DNA from: Lachnospiraceae bacterium
GTDB taxonomy: Bacteria; Bacillota; Clostridia; Lachnospirales; Lachnospiraceae
DNA length: 64,000 nt
NCBI GenBank assembly: GCA_022769625.1
Contig: JALEJP010000062.1
Location: 17,252 to 81,251, forward strand
Reading direction: 5' to 3'
A model generated the notes under the pieces. The model made no database searches. It saw only the letters and a list, made by a program, of their open reading frames with translations, and had not been told where the DNA came from. Within the stretch, counting starts at the first letter, position 1. Every line of letters starts with the position of its first letter. A program made the translations under genes and the position numbers. Positions 45,311-54,350 of this stretch are shown here, in pieces.

Positions 45311-47422
45311 TTACACTTCAAATAACAGGTCTCCATATGACGGCATGGGCCATTCCTCTTTATCCACGATCATTTCAAGCTTATCCACCGGTTTTCGCAG
45401 CTCTTCCATGTCATGAAATACCACATCGTGATAGTATTCCGCCTGTTCCTTTCCACTCTCCATTGCGCTTGCCTGGTCTGCAGCCTCCTGAAGCTTTGCA
45501 AGGGCCAGTTTCGTCTGAGACAGAAGGGATGTCGTTTCTTTTAACAGGTTCATGGGAACGGTTACATCCGCACCGGCCGTCTTGATCTCATTGACCGTAC
45601 CGGCCAGATTTCTCGAAAAGCGCATCACCGCAGGAATAATATGCTTGCTGGCAATATCAATCATGGCACGTGCTTCAATATTTAATGTTTTTGCATATCC
45701 TTCATATTGGATCTCGGCACGGGAGCGCAGCTCCGCTTCCGTAAACACACCAAATTTTCCAAACAATGCAATAGCCTTGTCCGTTACAAGCGCAGGAATC
45801 GCCTCAACCATAGACCGGATATTGGGGAGTCCTCTTCTCTGTGCTTCCTCCACCCATTCCTGGGAATAACCATTGCCGTTAAACACGATTCTCTGATGAT
45901 CCGTTGCATATTCTTTAATCAGGTCATGGACAGCCAGATCAAAATCTTCCGCTTTTTCCAGGCGGTCACATGCATCGGAAAAGGCTTCCGCTACGATCGT
46001 ATTGATCACCACATTACACTCAGCCACAGAGTCTCGGGAACCTACCATTCGGAATTCAAATTTGTTGCCGGTAAAAGCAAACGGTGACGTACGGTTCCGG
46101 TCTGTCGCATCCTTTGCAAAATCCGGAAGTGTTTTTACACCCGTGTGCAGTTTTCCACCGCGCAGACTGTGTGTCGCAGAGCCGGTACTGATCAGCTGTT
46201 TCAGCACATCCTCCAACTGCTCACCCAGAAAAACCGAAATAATGGCCGGCGGTGCCTCATTGGCGCCAAGTCTGTGATCATTTCCGGCATCTGCCGCTGA
46301 TTCCCTAAGCAGATCCGCATGACGATCCACCGCACGCAGGATACAGGTCAAAATCAGCAAAAACTGAATATTTTCATGCGGGGTCTTGCCTGGATCCAGC
46401 AGATTGATACCGTCATCTGTAGTCAGGGACCAGTTATTGTGTTTTCCGGAACCATTGACACCTGCAAAAGGCTTTTCGTGCAGCAGGCACTGCAGACCGT
46501 GACGCTCTGCCACCTGTTTCAGCGTCTCCATGATAATCTGATTGTGATCAGCTGCCACATTGCACTCCGCATAGATCGGTGCCAGCTCATGCTGGGCCGG
46601 AGCCACTTCATTGTGCTGTGTCTTTGCAGAAACCCCCAGTTTCCAAAGCTCCTCGTTGACTTCTTTCATAAAACCGGCAATTCTCTGACGGATAACACCA
46701 AAATAATGATCATCCAGCTCCTGACCTTTGGGCGGCATGGCTCCAAATAGCGTACGGCCCGTAAAGATCAGATCTTTTCTTTTTAAATATTTCTGGCGGT
46801 CAACAATAAAATATTCCTGTTCGACACCAACCGATGGTTTCACTTTTCTCGAAGTGGTATTGCCAAACAGACGAATCAGACGCAGAGTCTGGGTCTGGAC
46901 CGCCTCCATGGAACGAAGCAGCGGGGTTTTCTGATCCAATGCCTCTCCTGTATACGAGCAGAACGCCGTTGGAATGCACAAAATGGCACCTGCACTGTCC
47001 TCACGCACAAAGGCAGGGGAAGTACAATCCCAGGTAGTATAACCTCTCGCTTCAAAGGTTGCACGCAAACCACCGGACGGGAAGGAAGATGCATCCGGTT
47101 CGCCCTTTATCAGTTCTTTTCCTGAAAAATCCATATTTACCGTTCCATCTGCATGAGGTGCCGTAATGAATGCATCATGCTTTTCCGCTGTAAAACCGGT
47201 AAGCGGCTGGAACCAGTGTGTATAATGGGTAGCCCCCTTCTCCACAGCCCAGTCCTTCATGGCTCCTGCCACGACCTCAGCTGTGATGGGATCCAGTTCC
47301 TTGCCTTCATCGATCGTTTTATGTAATTCCCGATACACCTTTTTCGGCAGTCGCTCCTGCATAACCTTGTCGTTGAATACATTGGAACCAAACAGCTCCA
47401 CAACGTTAATCTTCTCTTCCAT
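45311..47422 (-). CDS. glnN: Type III glutamine synthetase, copy 2
   Basis: Makes glutamine from glutamate, ammonia and ATP. The 703-aa length and [35 protein letters not shown] and [20 protein letters not shown] blocks identify the GSIII (GlnN) family, known as large double-ring dodecamers. I start at ATG 47422 ([18 protein letters not shown]), preceded by ATGGAGGAATTGGAAA; a frame reaching back to 47473 has no ribosome site and overlaps the promoter. It has its own promoter and terminator and is closely similar to the upstream copy throughout, but clearly diverged. The symbol glnN is the usual name for GSIII. Confidence 0.95.
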   Translation of the reverse strand: MEEKINVVELFGSNVFNDKVMQERLPKKVYRELHKTIDEGKELDPITAEVVAGAMKDWAVEKGATHYTHWFQPLTGFTAEKHDAFITAPHADGTVNMDFSGKELIKGEPDASSFPSGGLRATFEARGYTTWDCTSPAFVREDSAGAILCIPTAFCSYTGEALDQKTPLLRSMEAVQTQTLRLIRLFGNTTSRKVKPSVGVEQEYFIVDRQKYLKRKDLIFTGRTLFGAMPPKGQELDDHYFGVIRQRIAGFMKEVNEELWKLGVSAKTQHNEVAPAQHELAPIYAECNVAADHNQIIMETLKQVAERHGLQCLLHEKPFAGVNGSGKHNNWSLTTDDGINLLDPGKTPHENIQFLLILTCILRAVDRHADLLRESAADAGNDHRLGANEAPPAIISVFLGEQLEDVLKQLISTGSATHSLRGGKLHTGVKTLPDFAKDATDRNRTSPFAFTGNKFEFRMVGSRDSVAECNVVINTIVAEAFSDACDRLEKAEDFDLAVHDLIKEYATDHQRIVFNGNGYSQEWVEEAQRRGLPNIRSMVEAIPALVTDKAIALFGKFGVFTEAELRSRAEIQYEGYAKTLNIEARAMIDIASKHIIPAVMRFSRNLAGTVNEIKTAGADVTVPMNLLKETTSLLSQTKLALAKLQEAADQASAMESGKEQAEYYHDVVFHDMEELRKPVDKLEMIVDKEEWPMPSYGDLLFEV

Positions 47423-47468
47423 TTTCCAATTCCTCCATTGTAAGTAACCTGATACCTTAGTCCTTAAA

Positions 47469-47497
47469 ATCATACTCTATTTTATTTTATTTTGCAA
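47469..47497 (-). promoter_or_regulatory. Promoter for glutamine synthetase copy 2
   Basis: Minus strand TTGCAA (47497-47492), 17 bases, TATGAT (47474-47469), about 45 bases before the start codon. It lies after the terminator of copy 1, so the copies can be expressed separately. Confidence 0.75.
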
Positions 47498-47518
47498 CCG
47501 GCAATGTTTTTATCCATT

Positions 47519-47551
47519 AAAAAGACGCAGCAGCTCTTCGCTTCTGCGCCT
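47519..47551 (-). terminator. Terminator between the two glutamine synthetase genes
   Basis: AAGACGCAG (47521-47529) pairs with CTGCGCCTT (47543-47551), with one G-U pair; the minus strand continues into TTTTT. Confidence 0.82.
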
Positions 47552-47592
47552 TTTCTTATATATGGGAATTGGAAATGAAGAAAACGTCTGTT

Positions 47593-49704
47593 TTATACCT
47601 CAAACAACAATTCTGAGTATGCAGGCATCGGCCATACCTTCTTATCAACCAGTACTTCCAGCTTATCAACCGGAGTTCTCAGTTCATCCATAGCCGGAAT
47701 AACGGTTGCATGGAAATAATTTGCCTCTGCTTCCATATCTCCTGCTTCCGCAGCCTTCTCGGTCACTTCTGTCAGCTTCTTCAATGCGGCTTTGGTCTCA
47801 GCCAGCAGCTCACTTACTTCCTGAAGCAACTCAACCTGTACATCTGCCGAAGCACCTGCCTCCTTCACGGACAGAATCGTATCCGCCAGTGTTTTGGTAT
47901 AGCCTACCACTGCAGGGATAATCTGCTTGCTTGCCATATCGATCATTGTCTTTGCTTCAATATTAATGGCTTTTGCATAATTCTCATATTTAATCTCAAC
48001 ACGTGATTCCAGCTCTGCTTTGGAGAATACACCATATTTTCCAAACAGATTAATGGCTTTTTCGCTCTTCAGACACGGAATTGCTTCAACCATGGATTTA
48101 ATGTTCGGCAGACCTCTTCTCTCTGCCTCTGCTACCCATTCATCCGAGTAACCATTTCCATTGAATACAATTCTCTGATGCTCGGTCGCATATTTCTTAA
48201 TCAGATCATGCACAGCAAGATCGAAATCATCTGCCTTTTCCAGAACATCACATGCCTGTGCAAATGCATCGGCAACTATGGTATTCAGAACAACGTTCGG
48301 GCCTGCGATGGAGTCACGGGAACCTACCATACGGAACTCAAACTTATTTCCGGTAAATGCAAACGGTGAGGTACGGTTCCGGTCGGTTGCATCCTTCGCA
48401 AAATCCGGAAGTCTCTTGACACCGGTGTGCAGAACGCCGCCTGCCTTACTGTGTGTTGCGGTACCGGTGCTGATCAGCTGTTCCAGTACATCCTCCAGCT
48501 GCTCACCCAGGAAAACAGAAATGATAGCTGGAGGTGCCTCGTTTGCTCCCAGTCTGTGATCATTTCCCGGATCCGCTGCAGCCTCACGCAGCAGATCTGC
48601 ATGCTCATCCACTGCCTTCAGGATACAGGTAAGAACAAGCAGGAATTGAATATTCTCATGCGGTGTCTTACCCGGATCGAGCAGATTGATACCATCATCT
48701 GTGGTAATGGACCAGTTGTTGTGTTTACCGGAACCATTGACGCCTGCAAACGGTTTCTCATGCAACAGACACTGAAGGCCGTGCTGGCAGGCAACCTTTT
48801 TCAGTGTTTTCATAACCAGCTGGTTATGATCAACCGCAATGTTGGCCTCAGCATAGATCGGTGCCAGCTCATGCTGTGCCGGAGCCACTTCGTTGTGCTG
48901 TGTCTTTGCGGAGATGCCAAGCTTCCACAGCTCTTCATTGACGTCTTTCATGTAAGATGCAATTCGCTGGCGGATCGTTCCAAAATAATGATCGTCCAGT
49001 TCCTGACCCTTTGGCGGCATTGCGCCAAATAAGGTACGTCCTGTAAAAATCAAATCCTCTCTCTGAAGATATTTCTGTTTGTCTACCAGGAAGTATTCCT
49101 GTTCCGGTCCGACAGAAGGTGTAACTTTCTTTGATGTGGTATTTCCAAACAGACGAAGAAGTCTCAGCGACTGTTCGTTGATTGCTTCCATAGAACGAAG
49201 CAGCGGAGTCTTCTGATCCAGTGCTTCCCCTGTGTAAGAGCAGAATGCAGTCGGGATACATAAAATTGCTCCGCCTGCGTCTTCACGTACATAAGCCGGT
49301 GATGTACAATCCCATGCTGTATATCCTCTTGCTTCAAAGGTAGCACGAAGACCGCCTGAAGGGAAGGAAGAAGCATCCGGTTCACCTTTAATCAGCTCTT
49401 TGCCGGAAAACTCCATAAGTACAGTTCCATCCTCTCTCGGTGCAGTAATGAAGGCATCGTGTTTTTCTGCCGTCACACCAGTCAAAGGCTGGAAAATATG
49501 TGTAAAATGGGTTGCCCCTTTTTCTACTGCCCAGTTTTTCATGGCTTCTGCCACAACATCTGCCACCATCGGATTCAGTTCTTTTCCCTCATCAATGGTT
49601 TTTCTCAATTCTTTGTAAACTTTTTTCGGAAGACGTTCCTGCATTACTTTGTCATTGAAAACATTCTCACCGAAAATTTTTGCAACATTCATTTTATCAC
49701 TCAT
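47593..49704 (-). CDS. glnN: Type III glutamine synthetase, copy 1
   Basis: 703 aa, the same GSIII family and near-identical domain layout as the next gene: [16 protein letters not shown] near the start, [35 protein letters not shown], and a C-terminal coiled segment ([20 protein letters not shown]) ending [18 protein letters not shown] and metal-binding blocks are intact in both copies, so both are probably active. Start ATG lies after GATGAGGAGAAA. An intrinsic terminator sits only 30 bases upstream of the start while a promoter-like sequence lies further upstream, which suggests leader-based control. Confidence 0.95.
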   Translation of the reverse strand: MSDKMNVAKIFGENVFNDKVMQERLPKKVYKELRKTIDEGKELNPMVADVVAEAMKNWAVEKGATHFTHIFQPLTGVTAEKHDAFITAPREDGTVLMEFSGKELIKGEPDASSFPSGGLRATFEARGYTAWDCTSPAYVREDAGGAILCIPTAFCSYTGEALDQKTPLLRSMEAINEQSLRLLRLFGNTTSKKVTPSVGPEQEYFLVDKQKYLQREDLIFTGRTLFGAMPPKGQELDDHYFGTIRQRIASYMKDVNEELWKLGISAKTQHNEVAPAQHELAPIYAEANIAVDHNQLVMKTLKKVACQHGLQCLLHEKPFAGVNGSGKHNNWSITTDDGINLLDPGKTPHENIQFLLVLTCILKAVDEHADLLREAAADPGNDHRLGANEAPPAIISVFLGEQLEDVLEQLISTGTATHSKAGGVLHTGVKRLPDFAKDATDRNRTSPFAFTGNKFEFRMVGSRDSIAGPNVVLNTIVADAFAQACDVLEKADDFDLAVHDLIKKYATEHQRIVFNGNGYSDEWVAEAERRGLPNIKSMVEAIPCLKSEKAINLFGKYGVFSKAELESRVEIKYENYAKAINIEAKTMIDMASKQIIPAVVGYTKTLADTILSVKEAGASADVQVELLQEVSELLAETKAALKKLTEVTEKAAEAGDMEAEANYFHATVIPAMDELRTPVDKLEVLVDKKVWPMPAYSELLFEV

Positions 49705-49730
49705 TTTCTCCTCATCCTTTCCATGACGGT

Positions 49731-49767
49731 AAAAAAAAGACGCTCTGCCTAACGGCAGAACGTCTTT
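49731..49767 (-). terminator. Intrinsic terminator between aldolase and glutamine synthetase copy 1
   Basis: AAAGAC-G (49736-49742) with CTGCC/GGCAG inside pairs to CGTCTTT (49761-49767) around a TAAC loop, followed on the minus strand by TTTTTTTT. It may end the aldolase transcript, or act as an attenuator for the glutamine synthetase. Confidence 0.88.
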
Positions 49768-49800
49768 GTTCTTTCACTCATCATTTTTGAATCTGGTAAT

Positions 49801-49829
49801 ACGATACTCCACTTTTTTCAAAAATGCAA
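49801..49829 (-). promoter_or_regulatory. Possible promoter upstream of the terminator before glnN copy 1
   Basis: Minus strand TTGCAT (49829-49824), 17 bases, TATCGT (49806-49801). Transcripts from here would meet the 49767-49731 terminator after about 30-60 bases. Confidence 0.5.
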
Positions 49830-49879
49830 GTATAATTTTAATTTTCTACAATCTTAATAAAATTTGTACAAAATATTGC

Positions 49880-50743
49880 TCAGGCTTTGTCAATAGAACC
49901 AAAGATTTCCATCTTCTCTTTTACCGTCTTCTTAATAGCCTCAAAGCCCGGTGCGAGAAGCTTACGCGGATCATAGCCTTTACCCTGCTGATCCTTGCCT
50001 GCCTCAATGTACTCGCGTGTAGCAGCTGCGAAGGACAGCTGGCACTCTGTATTTACATTGATCTTTGCAACGCCAAGGCTGATGGCCTTTTTGATCATAT
50101 CTGTCGGGATACCTGTACCACCATGCAGTACCAGAGGCATATCGCCGGTCAGCTGCTGGATTGCATCCAGAGTTTCGAAGCTTAAGCCCTTCCAGTTTGC
50201 CGGATATTTACCATGAATGTTACCAATACCTGCTGCCAGGAAGTCAATACCCAGATCTGCAATTCTCTTGCACTCCTGAGGATCTGCACATTCGCCCATA
50301 CCTACAACGCCGTCTTCCTCGCCGCCGATGGAACCAACCTCTGCTTCCAGAGACATGCCGTGCTCTGCGCAGATCTCAACCAGTTTCTTGGTATTTGCAA
50401 CGTTCTCTTCGATCGGGCTGTGGGAACCATCATACATAATGGATGAGAAACCAGCCTCTACACATTTCAGACAAGCATCATAGCTGCCGTGATCCAGATG
50501 CAGAGCAACCGGAACTGTGATATTCAGTTCTTCCATCATACCGTTTACCATACCTACAACTGTCTTGTAACCGGTCATATATTTGCCTGCGCCCTCAGAT
50601 ACACCAAGGATAACCGGAGAGTTGTTCTCCTGAGCTGTCAGCAGGATAGCTTTTGTCCACTCAAGGTTATTGATGTTGAACTGACCTACTGCATAATGGC
50701 CTGCTTTTGCTTTCTGTAACATTTCTTTTGCTGAAACTAACAT
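49880..50743 (-). CDS. fba: Class II fructose-1,6-bisphosphate aldolase
   Basis: Cleaves fructose-1,6-bisphosphate in glycolysis using zinc. The 287-aa product has HLDHGSYDACLKCVEAGFSS (metal His and active Asp), EAEVGSIGGEEDGV, the metal-binding GNIHGKYP, VLHGGTGIP and INVNTECQ. The last two are also found in tagatose-bisphosphate aldolases; fructose-bisphosphate is more likely for a lone gene of this length. I start at ATG 50743 (MLVSAKEMLQKAK), nine bases after GGAGG; ATG 50749 is only three bases from it. Confidence 0.95.
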   Translation of the reverse strand: MLVSAKEMLQKAKAGHYAVGQFNINNLEWTKAILLTAQENNSPVILGVSEGAGKYMTGYKTVVGMVNGMMEELNITVPVALHLDHGSYDACLKCVEAGFSSIMYDGSHSPIEENVANTKKLVEICAEHGMSLEAEVGSIGGEEDGVVGMGECADPQECKRIADLGIDFLAAGIGNIHGKYPANWKGLSFETLDAIQQLTGDMPLVLHGGTGIPTDMIKKAISLGVAKINVNTECQLSFAAATREYIEAGKDQQGKGYDPRKLLAPGFEAIKKTVKEKMEIFGSIDKA

Positions 50744-50785
50744 ATTCATTTACCTCCACACTTTGTAGTTTTTCGTGTTTTATCT

Positions 50786-50791
50786 ATTATA
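50786..50791 (-). promoter_or_regulatory. Probable -10 element for fba
   Basis: Perfect TATAAT on the minus strand (50791-50786), about 42 bases before the start. The -35 at 17 bases is poor (TTTTCT). Confidence 0.5.
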
Positions 50792-50861
50792 ACCTAAATA
50801 TACAAAAAAGAAAATACTTTTTTATCCAAATCGTCATTTCCAGTCAATTTTCCCATGTCTG

Positions 50862-51785
50862 TCATTCAGACGGCCCTTCCTCAAGCTCTGGAAGGTGATT
50901 AACCAGAATGGGCACCGCTTTCTGATGGCACAGGATCTCAACTTCTTTGTGGTCACCGCCGAACTCTCCATCCAGAGTCCAGGGGATCTCCGTCTGGGAA
51001 CGCAGGACAATCCTTCCGGTTTTGAAAGTGGAAATGTACTTGCTGTCCATCTCTCTGCGCAGCAGACTGGATATGATATCCTGCAGCTCTATGGGGTTGC
51101 GCGGCATACGGATCAAGGTTACCTCCAGCAGACCGTCATCCAGTTGAATATCCCGCCCTGTAATGCTGCGAAAGCCGCCCACTGACTCCGAGTTCGTAAT
51201 CATGCCAAAAATATAATCATCCTCAATGTGTTCATCGTTGATTTCCAGCTCAACATGGTAAGATTTTATATTAAAAATACGTTTTGCGCCTTCCAGCAGA
51301 TAAGCCAGATGACCGAGAATATTTTTCATCTCCTGATTGGTCAGATAGGATACATCGGTAAAAATTCCGAATGCAGCAATATAAACAAAATAGTCACCGT
51401 TAAAAGATCCCACATCACAGGGATATGCAATATCCTCCACAATGCACTGGGCCGCCTCTTTCATATGCTTCGGCAACTGAAGACTGTTTGCAAAATCATT
51501 GGTACTGCCTGCCGGGATGTAACCGATGGGACGTTTCTCTGTGCAGTCCATCATACCGGTTACCACCTCATCCAGAGTACCATCTCCGCCGCTGCAGGCA
51601 ATCAGGTCGAACTCCTGAGCCCGCTCTCTGACCACCCGGATGGCATCCTGTGGTTCCTGCGTAATATAGAGCGAAACATCCAGCCCTCCCTTGATAAAAA
51701 CATCTGCAATGTCCAGAAGCTGATATTTGATCTGTCCTTTTCCGGATCTTGGATTTACAATAAACAAAATCTTTTTCTGTTTCAT
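50862..51785 (-). CDS. Diacylglycerol/lipid kinase family protein (DgkB/YegS-like)
   Basis: 307 aa beginning MKQKKILFIVNPRSGKGQIK. It has the nucleotide-binding GGDGT motif at 66-70 (CSGGDGTLDEVVTGMM) and the GYIPAGSTNDFANSL motif shared with DgkB, YegS and sphingosine kinases. DgkB-like enzymes recycle diacylglycerol released during lipoteichoic acid synthesis. The lipid substrate cannot be fixed from sequence. The start is ATG 51785; a longer frame to 51962 covers an AT-rich promoter region and reads as non-family sequence. Confidence 0.9.
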   Translation of the reverse strand: MKQKKILFIVNPRSGKGQIKYQLLDIADVFIKGGLDVSLYITQEPQDAIRVVRERAQEFDLIACSGGDGTLDEVVTGMMDCTEKRPIGYIPAGSTNDFANSLQLPKHMKEAAQCIVEDIAYPCDVGSFNGDYFVYIAAFGIFTDVSYLTNQEMKNILGHLAYLLEGAKRIFNIKSYHVELEINDEHIEDDYIFGMITNSESVGGFRSITGRDIQLDDGLLEVTLIRMPRNPIELQDIISSLLRREMDSKYISTFKTGRIVLRSQTEIPWTLDGEFGGDHKEVEILCHQKAVPILVNHLPELEEGPSE

Positions 51786-51814
51786 TTTTCTGCTTTTCCT
51801 CCATACTTTGACAT

Positions 51815-51843
51815 ATTGTACTCTCTTTTCCATATATCCACAA
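51815..51843 (-). promoter_or_regulatory. Promoter for the lipid kinase gene
   Basis: Minus strand TTGTGG (51843-51838), 17 bases, TACAAT (51820-51815), about 30 bases before the ATG. Confidence 0.6.
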
Positions 51844-51970
51844 GAGGTTTCCTCCCCGGGAAAAGCTAAAATTTTTATAAAAAATGATTTCGTCCCTTTT
51901 TTTGTATATATGCCAGATAATCCCAATTTTTTCTGCCATCCCTTACCAAAACATATCAACATATTACATT

Positions 51971-52012
51971 TTTCTGAACATTTCGAACTGAGTATAGCTT
52001 TCCGAACGTTTC
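51971..52012 (+). promoter_or_regulatory. Direct repeat upstream of the AraC-type gene, probable operator
   Basis: TTTCTGAACATTTC (51971-51984) and TTTCCGAACGTTTC (51999-52012) match at 12 of 14 bases and are 28 bases apart start to start. They end 4 bases before the likely -35. AraC proteins bind direct repeats, so self-regulation is the simplest reading. Confidence 0.5.
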
Positions 52013-52016
52013 ACGA

Positions 52017-52045
52017 TTGCCATTTTAAACGGTCTTTGTTATGCT
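52017..52045 (+). promoter_or_regulatory. Promoter for the AraC-type gene
   Basis: TTGCCA (52017-52022), 17 bases, TATGCT (52040-52045), about 25 bases before the ATG. Confidence 0.6.
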
Positions 52046-52071
52046 TATTTTAATAGAAAGGAGGCGGATTT

Positions 52072-52977
52072 ATGGACAATAAACTAAAAAATCTTTTTAT
52101 GGCTCATCATCCTGAAAATGATTTTTTGGAAAAGAACTGTCACCACTTTTATTGTGATGTTTTATCTATTGCCTCTATTATTCCGTCGCCGGAATACGGC
52201 ATCAACCCTTATTCGCACAAACACGATGAATATGAGTTTTTAATCCCTTACGGACCAATACCCATGTTAATCAACGAAGGTGCCGTTTACTTTGGCGAGG
52301 CCGGATATGTCTATCCAATACAAAGTGGCCGGCAGCATGCTTTCAAATTCCGCGTGACTAATATTCCTTTTGACCATATTACAATTGACATGGAGTTTCT
52401 GGAATCCATCAAAGCTCGAAAGGGATATTCAGACCGACAGTTTAATGACCGTTTCGAATGTACCAGTGAATTAAGATCCTACATCCAGTTTTTCAAGAGT
52501 GAATTTGAACGTCAGTCGGAAAAGGACCTGGAAAAGCTGACATGCCTTGCACATTTAATTTGCAGTACGATGATTGATCTGGAATTTCAGAGTCCTGCAA
52601 ATAAAAAGCTGAACAGCCCTCTTCAATATCAGAAAGGGATTCTGCAGGTTGCCTCGTACATGAATCAACATTATACCGAAAACCTGCCTATTGAGACACT
52701 GTCAGCCATGTGCGGTATCTCAAAAAACTATTTTATTTCGTCTTTTAAAAAAGTCATCGGAGAAACTCCTCACAATTACCTGATTAAGCTGCGCATCTCA
52801 AAAGCACGGATTCTGCTTGAGACCACCGATCAGTCTATTCAGGAAATTGCCGCACACTGTGGATTTCAGAAAGCAAACACTTTTTCCTCTCTTTTTAAGA
52901 GTATTACCGGCATGACTCCATCGGAATATCGGAAATCAGAAAAATCCAATCCTTCGGATATCATTACAGGAGCATAG
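52072..52977 (+). CDS. AraC-family transcriptional regulator
   Basis: 301 aa. The N-terminal half (about 40-110) is a cupin-like ligand domain with INPYSHKHDEYEFLIPYGPI, where the His-rich segment fits the cupin motif. The C-terminal half (about 195-290) has two helix-turn-helices: LPIETLSAMCGISKNYFISS and IQEIAAHCGFQKANTFSSLF, followed by the MTPSEYR family signature. The ligand is unknown. Start ATG follows AAAGGAGGCGGATTT. It is divergent from the lipid kinase gene and converges on greA across a shared terminator. The direct repeat in its own promoter suggests autoregulation. Confidence 0.93.
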   Translation: MDNKLKNLFMAHHPENDFLEKNCHHFYCDVLSIASIIPSPEYGINPYSHKHDEYEFLIPYGPIPMLINEGAVYFGEAGYVYPIQSGRQHAFKFRVTNIPFDHITIDMEFLESIKARKGYSDRQFNDRFECTSELRSYIQFFKSEFERQSEKDLEKLTCLAHLICSTMIDLEFQSPANKKLNSPLQYQKGILQVASYMNQHYTENLPIETLSAMCGISKNYFISSFKKVIGETPHNYLIKLRISKARILLETTDQSIQEIAAHCGFQKANTFSSLFKSITGMTPSEYRKSEKSNPSDIITGA

Positions 52978-53004
52978 TTTTCCTGAAGCAATAGGAATCA
53001 GGCA

Positions 53005-53046
53005 TAAAAATTGCTGCACCTTTTCGGCGGTGCAGCAGTTTTTTAT
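53005..53046. terminator. Bidirectional terminator between the AraC-type gene and greA
   Basis: TGCTGCACC (53012-53020) pairs with GGTGCAGCA (53029-53037). TTTTTT follows on the plus strand and TTTTT on the minus strand, so it serves both convergent genes. Confidence 0.9.
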
Positions 53047-53050
53047 CTGT

Positions 53051-53551
53051 TTAGAATTTCCGGATCTCATCCCCTCCATCATCGGTATTTTCAATTTTGC
53101 GGATCACCGCATAATACCCATAATCCTCACTCACTTTAATGTAAATGCGTTCTCCTGCTTTATGACCAAGAATCGCTTTGCCCATAGGTGATTCTGTGCT
53201 GATATGGCCTTTCATGGAGTTTCCCCGGATGGATGTGACCAGCTTATAGGTCTCTTCCTCATCGTCATCTTCCATATAAAGCGTCACCGTGTTATTGATG
53301 CCCACTTCATCCGCCCGGGACTGATCGGATACAATTTCAGCATTCTTCAGCATTCTTTCCAGATAGCGGATACGGCTTTCGTTGCTGTTTTTATCTCTCT
53401 TTGCTGCATGATACTCAAAATTTTCACTCAGATCACCGTGTGCTCTCGCTTCTTTTACTGCCTCTATGGCCTGCTTGCGCACCACCAGTTTCCGGTACTC
53501 GATCTCTTCCTGAATCTTTTTTACATCATTCTCTGTTAACTGCTCCCGCAT
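53051..53551 (-). CDS. greA: Transcription elongation factor GreA family
   Basis: 166 aa. Gre factors enter the RNA polymerase secondary channel and stimulate cleavage of backtracked RNA. The N-terminal coiled coil carries the conserved ARAHGDLSENFEYHAAKRDK with the acidic tip residues (DLSEN, about 40). The C-terminal FKBP-like domain has TESPMGKAILGHKAGERI. Length matches GreA (about 158). It starts 16 bases after the nitroreductase stop, so the two are likely co-transcribed. Confidence 0.94.
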   Translation of the reverse strand: MREQLTENDVKKIQEEIEYRKLVVRKQAIEAVKEARAHGDLSENFEYHAAKRDKNSNESRIRYLERMLKNAEIVSDQSRADEVGINNTVTLYMEDDDEEETYKLVTSIRGNSMKGHISTESPMGKAILGHKAGERIYIKVSEDYGYYAVIRKIENTDDGGDEIRKF

Positions 53552-53567
53552 CTTTCCATCCCTGCCT

Positions 53568-54089
53568 TTATACTCTCACAATATAGTTTTCTTTTCTTGG
53601 CTTTGCCTTGGCTTCTCCGCCTTCTGCCGCATAGCCCAGGATACAATGGCCGATTCCGGCGTAATCCCCTGTGATCCCCCACTTTTTCAGAAGCTCTTTT
53701 CCCTTTTCGCTTTCAAATTCCTCTTTTGCGCGGTGAATCCAGCAGGAGGACACGCCAACCGCATGGGCTGCATTCATCAAATTGCCCATAACAAGCGCTC
53801 CATCCTCCCGGTAAGTGGGACGGCTTTTATCTGCCAGAACAACAAGCACGGTAGGTGCACCATAAAAAGGATCCGAATCCGTCCCCATAATATCTGCATT
53901 CATTTTACGAAGCTTTGCAATGGTTTCCTTATCCTGAATGACTATGATTCTTGGCGATTGCATCCCCATACCGGTGGGTGCCCAGATACCCGCTTCCAGA
54001 ATCTTGTCAAGTTCATCCTCTCTGATCTGTTCCGGGAGATATTTTCTGCAGCTTCTCCTGGTTTTTAAAATCTGCAATGTCTCATTCAT
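53568..54089 (-). CDS. Nitroreductase-family flavoprotein
   Basis: 173 aa, FMN-dependent nitroreductase fold. It begins with the family pattern LKTRRSCRKYLPEQIREDEL, in which the Arg-Ser-x-Arg contacts FMN phosphate. It continues with AGIWAPTGMGMQSPRIIVI and ends with GHCILGYAAEGGEAKAKPRK. Members reduce nitro compounds, quinones or flavins with NAD(P)H; the native substrate is unknown. Start follows AGGAGGATGTTATT. Its 5' region includes the cloverleaf at 54135-54213. Divergent neighbour fprA handles oxygen or NO, so both may belong to oxidative/nitrosative defence. Confidence 0.9.
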   Translation of the reverse strand: MNETLQILKTRRSCRKYLPEQIREDELDKILEAGIWAPTGMGMQSPRIIVIQDKETIAKLRKMNADIMGTDSDPFYGAPTVLVVLADKSRPTYREDGALVMGNLMNAAHAVGVSSCWIHRAKEEFESEKGKELLKKWGITGDYAGIGHCILGYAAEGGEAKAKPRKENYIVRV

Positions 54090-54134
54090 AATAACATCCT
54101 CCTGTCTATTTCATTCATTAATATTTTTCCTCGT

Positions 54135-54213
54135 TAACCTGTCAGCCCCTTCGGGGCATGCAGTTTTCACTTCGTGAAACCTGCGAAGCTGCTTCGCAGC
54201 TTCTGACAGGTTA
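54135..54213. repeat. Three-hairpin cloverleaf closed by an 11-bp outer stem
   Basis: TAACCTGTCAG (54135-54145) pairs with CTGACAGGTTA (54203-54213). Inside, almost without gaps, are three stems: CCCC-TTC-GGGG (54146-54156), GCAGTTTTCAC-TTC-GTGAAACCTGC (54160-54184, one mismatch) and GAAGCTGC-TTC-GCAGCTTC (54185-54203). All three loops read TTC(G). No T tract follows and no tRNA consensus is present. A TATAAT on the minus strand (54220-54215) lies just outside, so an RNA toward the nitroreductase gene could begin with this structure. Confidence 0.75.
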
Positions 54214-54241
54214 CATTATACAACATCTTTTCATTTTGGGG

Positions 54242-54270
54242 TAGTCAAAGTGGGGGGTTCGCGTTATAAT
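54242..54270 (+). promoter_or_regulatory. Promoter for fprA
   Basis: TAGTCA (54242-54247), 17 bases, TATAAT (54265-54270). The leader of about 75 bases includes a CTGTC/GACAG pair and a CACC/GGTG stem before AGGAGG. Confidence 0.65.
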
Positions 54271-54350
54271 GTATCCAGACTGTCTGACACACCGGGGTGA
54301 CGACGGAGTGGGACAGTAATTTATGTTTAATGATACGCAGGAGGCTTGAC

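Noticed and set aside
45311..49704. Assembly duplication of one glutamine synthetase gene
   Set aside because: The copies differ at many residues and have different spacers, promoters and terminators.
50862..51962. Longer start for the lipid kinase (51962)
   Set aside because: The extra 59 residues do not look like the family and cover the likely promoter; the NPRSGKG motif begins near ATG 51785.
54135..54213. tRNA-like cloverleaf
   Set aside because: Topology resembles tRNA but the outer stem is 11 bp, there is no T-loop/D-loop consensus, no anticodon loop of 7 bases and no CCA-type end.
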